Of a DNA stretch of 5,765 bases, positions 1 to 5,765 are shown piece by piece. The DNA is taken from contig PBTA01000051.1 of assembly GCA_002726395.1 (NCBI GenBank), forward strand, positions 1 to 5,765. Reading direction: 5' to 3'. The position numbers were made by a program, and so were the translations under genes. Below the pieces are notes generated by a model. It made no database searches and was not told the DNA's origin. It saw only the letters and a program-made list of their open reading frames with translations. Positions within the stretch are counted from its first letter, which is position 1; each line of letters opens with the position of its first letter. Origin of the DNA: Methanobacteriota archaeon (GTDB lineage: Archaea; Thermoplasmatota; Poseidoniia; Poseidoniales; Poseidoniaceae).

Positions 1-2596
1 ATACTGCTGAGGAATCATCGGTTTCTGTTTCTTCCTCAACAATTGGAGTTGAAGAATTGAAATCAATTTCTGTATAGGCAACCACATCTGCAGTAAATGA
101 AGGATCATTTACTGCGACTCTAATCTCAATTGTACCATTACTGCCTGGGGGAACTTCTAGCTCCGTAGCACAATTCTTAGAGTTACCAGAATATGTACAA
201 AATGGTTCGAGATTCTGTTGAACAATGCCATCAAGAGATATTTCTAGAGGATGGTCAACAAATCCATCAGAGTCAAACACCGACCAAGCTAAAGTTGCTG
301 CAGTGTCATCAATAACATTCACATTCATCAAATTAAGTTCAGGCAAATCAGGTACTGAGACCACTTCTACGTTCAATAACTGACCATAGACTGAAGTCCC
401 ATCTGTTACATTTAGCCAATCATTATTGAGCACTCCAAAGTAATCATCAACCGGTGAAATTATGATTTGAGAACCGGAAATTATGGCTGTTGCTGCACCA
501 ACTGAATTTGATTCAATGGTCCATGATAATTCGTCCCCATCAATGTCAAAACCAAAATCGCTGATATTAAGCGCAATTGTCGCATCCTCGTTCATCGAAA
601 TATTCCACATTGAATTGTTTACCACCATTATATCATCAACCGCTAATACTTGGATTGGTATGTCTAAATCAACAGCCTCTGTTGCTCCGTCCGTGACTCT
701 CACGTGCAGTACTGTTGCTCCATTAGCATCGGGATTAGGCGTTATAGTGAGAACACCTTGAAAATAAGCAAACGAGACGGGGCCTGCTGAACCTTCGGTT
801 TGGTCATTAATTGATGCTAGTAGTGGTTCACCTTCAGGGTCATAAGCAAAATCAGTAATATTTACTTGAATCGAAGGACCATCTTCGATTAGAGTTTGCA
901 TATTTATTTCATCGGTTTTTACCACAGGATCGTTAAACGGGACTACGACGATTTCTAGCGTTGTTGATGCTTCATCGATTACGCCACCGCCGTCGGCACG
1001 CATTAGTATCTCAACTTCCGCACCACTGATAAACTCGCCAGTCACTGTATGAGTCACCGACAAACCTCGATAATCACTGTCGATTTGCACTGAGAAATTA
1101 TTGATTTGTCCTCCACTCAAATCCGCCCCTACAATAAATACTTCTTGGCCGTCCGGGTCAGTTGCTATTTCACTGGCTAATATGTACCCTGCACCTCTTT
1201 CTGGCACCTCGATTTCAGGCTGTGGAGCAACAAAAGAAAGTGGTTGGTCGGTTCTGATAAATTGGTGTTCGATTGTTGACGGAGCACCATCAACCATGAT
1301 AGTCATGAATGCAGTATGTTGCCCGGGAGCCAAATTCTCGACCACATAATCGCAATATGCAGTGCCGTTTTGATGAAGCGAACCATTAGATACCAGTTGC
1401 TGATTAAATCCGCACTCTAAATCAATTTGCCAGTCAGATGAAATATCATCATACCCGTTGCCGTTACGCAGTGTCCAATTGGCTAGTAATGAGAATGTGT
1501 CATAGCGACCAAACTCGTTAATTGTGGCAGGAATTTTCGATTGATTTTCAATCAACAAAAATTCTGCTTCAAACAAATTTTCCTCGGTATAAGATTCTGA
1601 ATCACTGGAAGTGGTTGGAGATAATTCTCGATTAAAAGCTGGTCTAAATTCATCATGAACTCCTCTAAGGGTCAAATCAAGGTAGGGCAATAAATGTTCT
1701 AGCGCATATTCAATTTGCTGCTGTTGCGACATCGAAGCATCGCCATCACCACGATCGTCACCAAAGAAGATAACATCGTCAATATCATCTTGGAATTGGA
1801 AATGATCTGCGCCTAGTATGTGCATCCAATGCCAGGCTAAGGCTGATGTTTGAGTAATAATTGGCAAATTGTCTTGCCCTTTAGCAATCTCATCAACAGT
1901 TCCCGTCATGAATAATCCAGTTGCAGGCGATGCCGGCTCAATACTCCAGCCAAGCGGCCTCACATTCTCCCAGCCGTTACCAGAAGGCCAGTCTGAAAAA
2001 TCAATCCCTAAACCAAACAGTGACCTTGGAGGTTGAATCACCGCTGAAAGAGATGATTCCTGCCAAAATGGGAATACCGAATATGCCACAGCAGCACCTG
2101 TCCCGTGACCTGAAATACCCCAATGATGCAGATCGATATTGCCAAATGCTGCAGGTATAATGACGTTGGACTGATTAGTTTGGTTCATGAACGTGATAAT
2201 GTCTTCGAGCAACGACATTGATTCCTCTAAATCAGTTGTTTCATCGGTATCAAATCCATTTGACACGATTACTATGGTTCCGCGTTTGACGATTTCTCCG
2301 GCTAGAGTCATGTAATCAGACCGTTCCTCTCCCTCATCACCAAAGAATACCGTAAAGGGAAATGGTCCATTACCTGCTATTGCTGCCCCTTGACCATCTT
2401 CCATTGCTGGATATAGTACACGGAATTCAACATCATTTTCCTTATAATCACCCCATCCCACCGGGAAATCCACGCCGATGTGCTGATTTTTGAAGTTTTG
2501 ATTTTCCTCTGGATGAGCATTCGCAAAACCCGAAAAAGCGACACTGACAAACATAATTAGGACCAGTAAAAATGCCTTATCTCTCAATAACACCAT
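1..2596 (-). CDS. Large secreted protein: alpha/beta-hydrolase-like domain plus Ig/cadherin-like repeats (C-terminus off the window)
   Basis: My minus-strand translation is open for 865 codons and leaves the window without a stop. Residues 1-27 form a signal peptide (MVLLRDK, a hydrophobic stretch, then ANA before His28), so the mature protein should be extracellular or surface-anchored. Residues about 30-312 resemble chlorophyllase/PAF-acetylhydrolase/dienelactone-hydrolase-type alpha/beta hydrolases: RVLYPAMEDG (59-68), GPFPFTVFFG (77-86), the elbow GISGHGTGAA (160-169), TGTVDE with Asp235 and GADHFQF with His265. Gly165 sits where the nucleophile serine is expected, so activity is doubtful. 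Residues about 340-450 are beta-rich with Cys395 and Cys415. Residues about 456-846 hold four Ig-like repeats, and 850-865 is an acidic linker. All four cysteines fall in two close pairs (395/415, 800/809), and there are 14 N-x-S/T sequons. ATG 2596 is preferred because it gives a normal signal peptide; in-frame ATGs at 2623, 2626 and 2647 are possible. The substrate is unknown. Confidence 0.85.
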   Translation of the reverse strand, partial: MVLLRDKAFLLVLIMFVSVAFSGFANAHPEENQNFKNQHIGVDFPVGWGDYKENDVEFRVLYPAMEDGQGAAIAGNGPFPFTVFFGDEGEERSDYMTLAGEIVKRGTIVIVSNGFDTDETTDLEESMSLLEDIITFMNQTNQSNVIIPAAFGNIDLHHWGISGHGTGAAVAYSVFPFWQESSLSAVIQPPRSLFGLGIDFSDWPSGNGWENVRPLGWSIEPASPATGLFMTGTVDEIAKGQDNLPIITQTSALAWHWMHILGADHFQFQDDIDDVIFFGDDRGDGDASMSQQQQIEYALEHLLPYLDLTLRGVHDEFRPAFNRELSPTTSSDSESYTEENLFEAEFLLIENQSKIPATINEFGRYDTFSLLANWTLRNGNGYDDISSDWQIDLECGFNQQLVSNGSLHQNGTAYCDYVVENLAPGQHTAFMTIMVDGAPSTIEHQFIRTDQPLSFVAPQPEIEVPERGAGYILASEIATDPDGQEVFIVGADLSGGQINNFSVQIDSDYRGLSVTHTVTGEFISGAEVEILMRADGGGVIDEASTTLEIVVVPFNDPVVKTDEINMQTLIEDGPSIQVNITDFAYDPEGEPLLASINDQTEGSAGPVSFAYFQGVLTITPNPDANGATVLHVRVTDGATEAVDLDIPIQVLAVDDIMVVNNSMWNISMNEDATIALNISDFGFDIDGDELSWTIESNSVGAATAIISGSQIIISPVDDYFGVLNNDWLNVTDGTSVYGQLLNVEVVSVPDLPELNLMNVNVIDDTAATLAWSVFDSDGFVDHPLEISLDGIVQQNLEPFCTYSGNSKNCATELEVPPGSNGTIEIRVAVNDPSFTADVVAYTEIDFNSSTPIVEEETETDDSSAV
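59..1231 (-). repeat. Four tandem Ig/cadherin-like protein repeats
   Basis: Residues about 456-556, 557-655, 656-748 and 751-846 form a series of beta-sandwich-like repeats. A D-x-[DE]-G motif recurs at residues 480 (DPDG), 586 (DPEG), 684 (DIDG) and 775 (DSDG), spaced 106, 98 and 91 residues apart. The first repeats end in VVPFNDP (551-557) and VLAVDD (650-655), which resemble the VxVxxVND linkers of bacterial and archaeal cadherin-like tandem repeats. Such acidic motifs often bind calcium and make a stiff stalk or adhesive arm. The repeats have diverged, and the fourth is the least typical, with Cys800 and Cys809 inside it. Confidence 0.65.
1661..2509 (-). other. Alpha/beta-hydrolase-like domain with altered nucleophile elbow
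   Basis: Residues about 30-312 of the secreted protein follow the order of a secreted esterase-type hydrolase. There is an opening strand and YPA turn, an oxyanion-type loop (VFFGDEGEERSDY, 83-95), a nucleophile elbow (G163-H-G165-T-G167), an acid loop (TGTVDE, Asp235) and a histidine loop (GADHFQF, His265). In the usual family pattern the elbow reads G-H-S-x-G and the oxyanion loop reads H-G. Here the serine is replaced by Gly165 and the HG by FGDE. The family match is from remembered motifs, not an alignment. Confidence 0.6.
2516..2596 (-). other. Signal peptide of the large secreted protein
   Basis: Residues 1-27 have a short charged start (R5, D6, K7), a hydrophobic core at about 8-24 (AFLLVLIMFVSVAFSGF) and an A-N-A signal-peptidase I site before His28. 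This indicates Sec export. It also supports ATG 2596 as the start, because the upstream ATGs would add 9 to 17 polar residues before the hydrophobic core. Confidence 0.75.
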
Positions 2597-2643
2597 CTCT
2601 CTTTGCGTGATGCTAGGACACATCATATTTTGAAATTGGTGCC

Positions 2644-3660
2644 TCATGCATAAGATGCTAGAGTCGTTTCAGCCTGAATTAATTTACTAATGAGCAAATT
2701 CAAACTTGGCAAATAATCCCTACACTGAGGTGCCCATAATTGTGACCATGACTCTAGATGTTGAGCTGCGAGTAACCATCTTCCATCAACTACCTTATTT
2801 GTCACTGTGGCGACTCTATCTGTATATTCTCCGTCAATAGGATGGTACTGAGATTTGACGCAAAAGCCAGTCACTGTAATGTCCTCTGGGTGCATGTCAT
2901 CATCAAAATTAACCAATATATCGCAGGTTCTGTCTGAGTCGTCGGCGCCATTAAACCAATCATAATCACCTAAATCCCTCTTACCGCCAAAAACTTTCAC
3001 CGTACCTCCCAGTGTTTGCCAAGTGTGAGCAGTTGAACGAGCCGCACCACCTCCACCAATGATTCCTAAACAAGCGCCAGATGCGACACTGATGCCAAAA
3101 TATTCGGCAACTCTAACAAAACCAGAACCATCGACATTTGAAGACCACCAGCCAAAACCATCCCAGCGTAATACATTGACTGATTCAATAATAGATGAAT
3201 CGTTAAAATCAACCACTGCTGGAGATTTCAATTGATGTTTTAGTGGATAAGTTAAGTTTAGCCACACTTCTTCTGGAAATGATTTTGTTGGCAGTTTGAC
3301 ATCACACTGAAACGGTAGAGTATTATGCGAATCTTGACGGGTTTCTTTTGTCAACTCACTGATAGATTGTTTAATCTTAATAGTTGAATCAAGTACCTTC
3401 TGCATAAGTGCACGGTTGCGAAACTTACCGAATGGTGCGCCTGTAAGGTCCCAATCTACTGGATTTGGCGAGGATTTAACATAACCCCAAGCTAAAGCAT
3501 CTTGAATAAACTCTGCATCTACTAAGTCAGTAGTCATTAGACTAAATTTATCTCCCTTGGGTAATACTTGACTTAGGTGCTGGGCTACTATGTTGATTAA
3601 CACAGGAGAAAGTGAATGTGAGACTGGACTGCCAGCCAACCCATAATACACATCCGCCAT
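2644..3660 (-). CDS. aroE: Shikimate dehydrogenase-like protein with a long N-terminal insertion
   Basis: Shikimate dehydrogenase reduces 3-dehydroshikimate to shikimate with NADPH in the cytoplasmic chorismate pathway. The family signatures are visible in order. GSPVSHSLSP (10-19) supplies the shikimate-binding serines. NLTYPLK (135-141) carries Thr137 and the catalytic Lys141. SVNV contains Asn162 and NVDGSGF contains Asp177, the partner of the catalytic Lys. GIIGGGGAA (199-207) is the dinucleotide loop, and LLAAQ contains Gln300. Spacing between Lys141, Asn162 and Asp177 matches normal AroE. At 338 aa the protein is longer than the usual 270-290, because HSLSP and NLTYPLK are about 116 residues apart instead of about 42. 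The usual NRT motif after the second Rossmann strand reads GGKRD (225-229), whose Lys and Arg could still bind the NADP phosphate. The start lies close to the GxPxxHS motif, as is normal. The TGA stop overlaps an in-frame ATG (2647) of the secreted gene downstream. Confidence 0.85.
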   Translation of the reverse strand: MADVYYGLAGSPVSHSLSPVLINIVAQHLSQVLPKGDKFSLMTTDLVDAEFIQDALAWGYVKSSPNPVDWDLTGAPFGKFRNRALMQKVLDSTIKIKQSISELTKETRQDSHNTLPFQCDVKLPTKSFPEEVWLNLTYPLKHQLKSPAVVDFNDSSIIESVNVLRWDGFGWWSSNVDGSGFVRVAEYFGISVASGACLGIIGGGGAARSTAHTWQTLGGTVKVFGGKRDLGDYDWFNGADDSDRTCDILVNFDDDMHPEDITVTGFCVKSQYHPIDGEYTDRVATVTNKVVDGRWLLAAQHLESWSQLWAPQCRDYLPSLNLLISKLIQAETTLASYA

Positions 3661-3680
3661 GAATTATCGTCTCGATGATA

Positions 3681-3689
3681 CCTTTTCAA
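3681..3689 (-). promoter_or_regulatory. Putative TATA-like box for aroE (leaderless arrangement)
   Basis: Read on the minus strand, TTGAAAAGG lies at about -29 to -21 of the aroE ATG. That is where an archaeal TATA box would sit if transcription began at the start codon. No Shine-Dalgarno sequence precedes the ATG, which fits a leaderless transcript. This is a positional inference only. Confidence 0.35.
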
Positions 3690-3722
3690 TCACTCTATTG
3701 CCATACACAATATACAGATAGG

Positions 3723-3732
3723 TTTGAAAAAG
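3723..3732 (+). promoter_or_regulatory. Putative TATA-like box for the membrane-protein gene group
   Basis: TTTGAAAAAG lies at about -29 to -20 of ATG 3752, the same kind of box and the same distance as on the opposite strand for aroE. A GGGGTG at 3735-3740 could instead act as a Shine-Dalgarno site 11 bases before the ATG. It would be absent from the mRNA if transcription begins at the start codon. An alternative TATA-like stretch is AATATACAGATA at about 3709-3720. Confidence 0.35.
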
Positions 3733-3751
3733 AAGGGGTGTAACGATAACC

Positions 3752-4135
3752 ATGAACGCAGGTAATCTGTTCACCAATCAGCATCGTGGCAAAGGAATGA
3801 TTGCAGGACTTACTGCCCTTTTGGGATTGTGGCTTTCAGCCGCAATGTGGATTGAATTTAATGATGCACTGGGTGGATTTTTTGGACCTAGCCTTGGAGT
3901 AATCATTGGAACAATTGTATTCTTATTGTATCAAACCAGAAAGAATGAACGTGAGTTCACCTCTGGCAGCAGCTACACCACCTCTGAAACCACTTCCATG
4001 TACAGAGACGACAGCGGTAGAATGCAGCAAATTGAATCAGATACAGAGATTGGAAGAAATCCCGTGGTATTTGTTGCAGCATTGTACGGTGCCATTATCA
4101 TAATCAGTGAATTATCCTGGTCAAATTTCTTTTGA
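3752..4135 (+). CDS. Small membrane protein, three predicted helices, family not recognised
   Basis: This 127-aa protein has hydrophobic segments at about residues 14-34, 40-60 and 103-121. A polar loop lies at about 61-102, rich in Ser/Thr at 70-82 (TSGSSYTTSETTS) and followed by charged residues (YRDDSGR). HRGKG (11-15) before the first helix and TRKNER (62-67) after the second are basic, so by the positive-inside rule the N-terminus and the loop are probably cytoplasmic. No catalytic or cofactor motif is visible, and I do not recognise the family. Its stop overlaps the next gene by 4 bases (TTGA), and it opens a same-strand run of membrane-protein genes ending in flotillin, so a role in membrane organisation is possible by context only. 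The ATG start is preceded by a GGGGTG and a TATA-like box. Confidence 0.75.
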   Translation: MNAGNLFTNQHRGKGMIAGLTALLGLWLSAAMWIEFNDALGGFFGPSLGVIIGTIVFLLYQTRKNEREFTSGSSYTTSETTSMYRDDSGRMQQIESDTEIGRNPVVFVAALYGAIIIISELSWSNFF

Positions 4136-4395
4136 TTGGTGATTTAGTGGATTTTTTTGACTTATTTCGCTTAAAACAAAAAGCGGAAGCAGACAATCCG
4201 CGAACTGTATTTTACATTATTTTTGAAAAGGTTTCAATTCTTTTCGCCCTGTTAATTATCCTCGCTGTAGGGTTAGCTTTAGAATTACCATCATGGGGAG
4301 TTGCTTTATTAGTTGGATTGTCCCTGGGACCTGTTGTTTACGGTCATTATTATTTCATTTACATCAGACCGGTGCTTAAACAACAGGAAGGTTGA
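4132..4395 (+). CDS. Small membrane protein, two predicted helices, family not recognised
   Basis: This protein of 87 aa has an amphipathic N-terminus (GDLVDFFDLFRL, 3-14), a charged stretch KQKAEADNPR (15-24), and hydrophobic segments at about 33-50 and 54-78. A basic tail follows (RPVLKQQ). The start is uncertain. TTG 4132 gives a 4-base overlap with the preceding stop and an N-terminus (GDLVDF) resembling GDLLDF in the next gene's product. GTG 4147 gives 82 aa and is preceded by GGTGAT (4138-4143), close to the archaeal Shine-Dalgarno complement, 3 bases before the codon. The next gene has GTGAT in the same position before its ATG, which favours GTG. The tight packing suggests co-translation with both neighbours. 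No known family or motif is recognised. Confidence 0.65.
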   Translation: MIGDLVDFFDLFRLKQKAEADNPRTVFYIIFEKVSILFALLIILAVGLALELPSWGVALLVGLSLGPVVYGHYYFIYIRPVLKQQEG

Positions 4396-4429
4396 TGAGT
4401 ACAGGTTGCGTGAGAGGGTCAGTGATAGT

Positions 4430-5032
4430 ATGGGATTGTTCGGAGATCTTCTAGATTTTATTGGCCTTGGTGGAATTACCGGAATTGATATTCTATTTGC
4501 CGTTATGGCGATTATTGGTACTGGATTGTTTTTGATTTACTTCATATTAGTGATGCTCTTTGGTTTTGCAGATGACATGTTGCCGTTTGATATGGAAATG
4601 AGTGCTGATGGGATATTCCACTTATTTACTATCCAAGGTATTCTCAGTTTCATGATGATGTTTGGAATTTTTGGTCTTGCCATGACCCAAGCTGATCAAA
4701 ACTCCCTTCTAGCAATCATTGTTGGGGTAATAGCAGGTTCAGTTTCAATGTACATCGTAGGTAAGATTTTCCAAATGATGAAAGGTTTAGAAATGGATAA
4801 TACCATCAAATATTCTGAAGCGATCGGTGCCAAGGGCACAATCTACCGAACCATCAACGCTGGAGAGCATGGTCAAGTTCAAGTTGAATATCAAGGCGCA
4901 TTAAGAACCTCAGATGCTGTTGCTGAAGACGATACAATAACCATCGAAACAGGTAAATTCATCAAGGTGGTAAAAACCATCGGCGAGACATTAATAGTCG
5001 TACCAATTGATATTTCTGAAAACGACGATTAG
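4430..5032 (+). CDS. YqiJ/YuaF-like (NfeD-type) membrane protein with C-terminal OB-like domain
   Basis: This 200-aa protein starts with an amphipathic MGLFGDLLDF, has three hydrophobic segments at about 19-45, 63-85 and 92-114, and ends in a soluble beta-rich domain at about 130-195. That domain shows GAKGT (133-137), GQVQVEY (148-154), SDAVAEDD (161-168), TGKFIKVVKT (174-183) and LIVVPID (188-194). This is the pattern of the OB-fold in YqiJ, YuaF and other NfeD-type partners of flotillins. In Escherichia coli (yqiJ-yqiK) and Bacillus subtilis (yuaF-floT) the partner gene lies next to flotillin, as here, 68 bases upstream. The usual role is to assist flotillin membrane domains; the mechanism is unclear. 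Lys112 and Lys118 after the third helix suggest a cytoplasmic OB domain. The frame is open upstream to 4313, but that would run through the preceding gene. ATG 4430 starts the recognisable protein and has GTGAT (4422-4426) before it. Confidence 0.8.
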   Translation: MGLFGDLLDFIGLGGITGIDILFAVMAIIGTGLFLIYFILVMLFGFADDMLPFDMEMSADGIFHLFTIQGILSFMMMFGIFGLAMTQADQNSLLAIIVGVIAGSVSMYIVGKIFQMMKGLEMDNTIKYSEAIGAKGTIYRTINAGEHGQVQVEYQGALRTSDAVAEDDTITIETGKFIKVVKTIGETLIVVPIDISENDD

Positions 5033-5055
5033 TATTTTCTGAAATTATTGTCTTT

Positions 5056-5071
5056 GGTTGACGGGTCAACC
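5056..5071. promoter_or_regulatory. Perfect 7+2+7 palindrome upstream of the flotillin gene, possible operator
   Basis: GGTTGAC (5056-5062), GG, GTCAACC (5065-5071) are exact inverted repeats. They lie directly upstream of a TATA-like box, where an archaeal BRE or a dimeric regulator would bind. As RNA it could also form a short stem with a CGGG loop downstream of the preceding stop codon, but no clear T-tract follows, so a terminator is less likely. Confidence 0.45.
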
Positions 5072-5079
5072 CTCTTAAA
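5072..5079 (+). promoter_or_regulatory. Putative TATA-like box for the flotillin gene (leaderless arrangement)
   Basis: CTCTTAAAG occupies 5071-5079, with TTAAAG at about -27 to -22 of ATG 5101. The spacing fits archaeal transcription beginning at the start codon itself, and no Shine-Dalgarno sequence is seen before the ATG. This would give flotillin a promoter of its own besides any read-through from the upstream genes. Confidence 0.4.
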
Positions 5080-5100
5080 GTAGGTCTATGTCCTCTCACC

Positions 5101-5765
5101 ATGGCCCTAGCAGAGAGTTTAGTAGTAATTGGAATTGCGCTATTCGCATTAGTAGTACTATTGACAATTTATTTAGCAACTAGCAGATATAAATTAGCAC
5201 CATCCGACAAAATATTGGTCGTATATGGTAACGTCAAGACTGGCGGCGCTGCCGCTTGTTACCACGGTGGTGGTAAAATTGTCTGGCCGCTTATCCAACA
5301 CTATGCATACTTGGACCTCAAGCCAATGACTATCAGCATTAATCTGGAACATGCACTATCCCAGCAAAACATTCGTATTAACGTCCCATCTACGTTTACC
5401 ATTGGTATATCCACTGCACCATCTATTATGTCTAATGCAGCAGAACGTCTGCTTGGATTGCCTACACCACAAATAGAAGACATGGCAAAAGAAATTATTT
5501 TTGGTCAACTTCGTCTAACTGTAGCCTCCTTGACAATTGAGCAAATCAATCAAGACAGAGAAGCTTTCTTGAGAATGGTATCAAATAACGTCGATACAGA
5601 ATTGCACAAGATTGGACTTTACCTAATCAACGTCAACATCACTGACATTACTGATGAAGCTGACTATATCGCATCTATTGGTGCTAAGGCTGCTGCTGTG
5701 GCAATTGCCGACGCAACTGTTGACAGAGCAGAAGCTGCACGTACTGGTGCTGTTGGTAAGGCCGC
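5101..5765 (+). CDS. Flotillin-like SPFH/band-7 protein (C-terminus off the window)
   Basis: Flotillins oligomerise on membranes and organise microdomains that recruit partner proteins. The visible 221 residues start with one membrane segment (about 5-26), then a short basic spot (SRYK), then the SPFH domain. Flotillin-like stretches are APSDKILVVYG (33-43), HGGGKIVWPLIQ (55-66), NAAERLLGL (112-120), EIIFGQLR (131-138), SLTIEQINQDREAF (143-156) and LHKIGLYLINVNITDITD (168-185). After about 195 the sequence becomes rich in Ala with regular Glu, Asp and Arg (ADATVDRAEAARTGA). This is the beginning of the EA-rich coiled coil typical of flotillins, most of which is cut off by the window edge. Full-length relatives are about 450-550 residues. 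The gene follows a YqiJ/YuaF-like partner on the same strand. ATG 5101 is the natural start, directly before the membrane anchor. Confidence 0.9.
   Translation, partial: MALAESLVVIGIALFALVVLLTIYLATSRYKLAPSDKILVVYGNVKTGGAAACYHGGGKIVWPLIQHYAYLDLKPMTISINLEHALSQQNIRINVPSTFTIGISTAPSIMSNAAERLLGLPTPQIEDMAKEIIFGQLRLTVASLTIEQINQDREAFLRMVSNNVDTELHKIGLYLINVNITDITDEADYIASIGAKAAAVAIADATVDRAEAARTGAVGKA

Noticed and set aside
483..761. Plus-strand open frame of 92 codons
   Set aside because: It lies opposite the long continuous secreted-protein gene, whose repeat and signal-peptide structure is convincing; the product has no recognisable features.
1101..1349. Plus-strand open frame of 82 codons
   Set aside because: It is antisense to the Ig-like repeat region of the secreted protein; composition looks like a shadow frame.
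1921..2160. Plus-strand open frame of 79 codons
   Set aside because: It is antisense to the hydrolase-like domain; no promoter or protein motif.
3906..4103. Plus-strand open frame of 65 codons inside the 127-aa membrane-protein gene
   Set aside because: It overlaps wholly in another frame a gene with clear membrane segments and good neighbour spacing.
4313..4429. N-terminal extension of the YqiJ/YuaF-like gene by 39 codons
   Set aside because: It would overlap the preceding membrane-protein gene by more than 80 bases and adds no domain; ATG 4430 starts directly before the conserved-looking protein.
4395..4454. 19-codon open frame starting at the TGATG after the 87-aa gene
   Set aside because: It is very short, runs into the next gene in another frame and has no features; probably chance.
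5034..5055. T-rich stretch after the YqiJ/YuaF-like stop as an archaeal terminator
   Set aside because: The T runs are short and interrupted (TATTTTCT, TCTTT), too weak to call.
5301..5483. Minus-strand open frame of 60 codons
   Set aside because: It is antisense to the SPFH domain of the flotillin gene, which is strongly supported.

Overview
The window looks archaeal, most plausibly a marine Thermoplasmatota genome such as Marine Group II (Poseidoniales). This is an inference from style, not a database match. The reasons are an AT-leaning sequence, few canonical Shine-Dalgarno sites, TATA-like boxes about 26 bases upstream of start codons (leaderless arrangement), and a long acidic secreted protein with tandem Ig-like repeats next to small membrane proteins and a flotillin.

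Left half, minus strand (1-3660): two genes in one direction. An unusually long shikimate dehydrogenase-like gene (aroE, 2644-3660) is followed closely by a large secreted protein that runs off the left edge (1-2596, 865 codons visible, no stop). That protein has a signal peptide, an alpha/beta-hydrolase-like domain whose expected nucleophile serine appears to be glycine, a beta-rich domain with a cysteine pair, and about four Ig/cadherin-like repeats carrying D-x-[DE]-G motifs. It ends in an acidic low-complexity stretch at the window edge. The aroE stop overlaps a possible upstream ATG of the secreted gene, so co-transcription is likely.

Centre (3661-3751): a 91-base divergent intergenic region, with a TTGAAAA box at about -26 of each flanking start.

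Right half, plus strand (3752-5765): a compact group of membrane-protein genes. Two small proteins of unrecognised family (127 and 87 aa) overlap by 4 bases. They are followed by a 200-aa protein with three membrane helices and a C-terminal OB-like domain resembling the YqiJ/YuaF (NfeD-type) flotillin partners, and then by a flotillin cut by the right edge. The last gene seems to have its own leaderless promoter with a perfect 7+2+7 palindrome just upstream of the TATA-like box. Together they look like a flotillin membrane-microdomain locus, in which the two small proteins would be candidate new components.

No RNA gene, CRISPR array, insertion sequence or gene-free stretch over 300 bases was seen.
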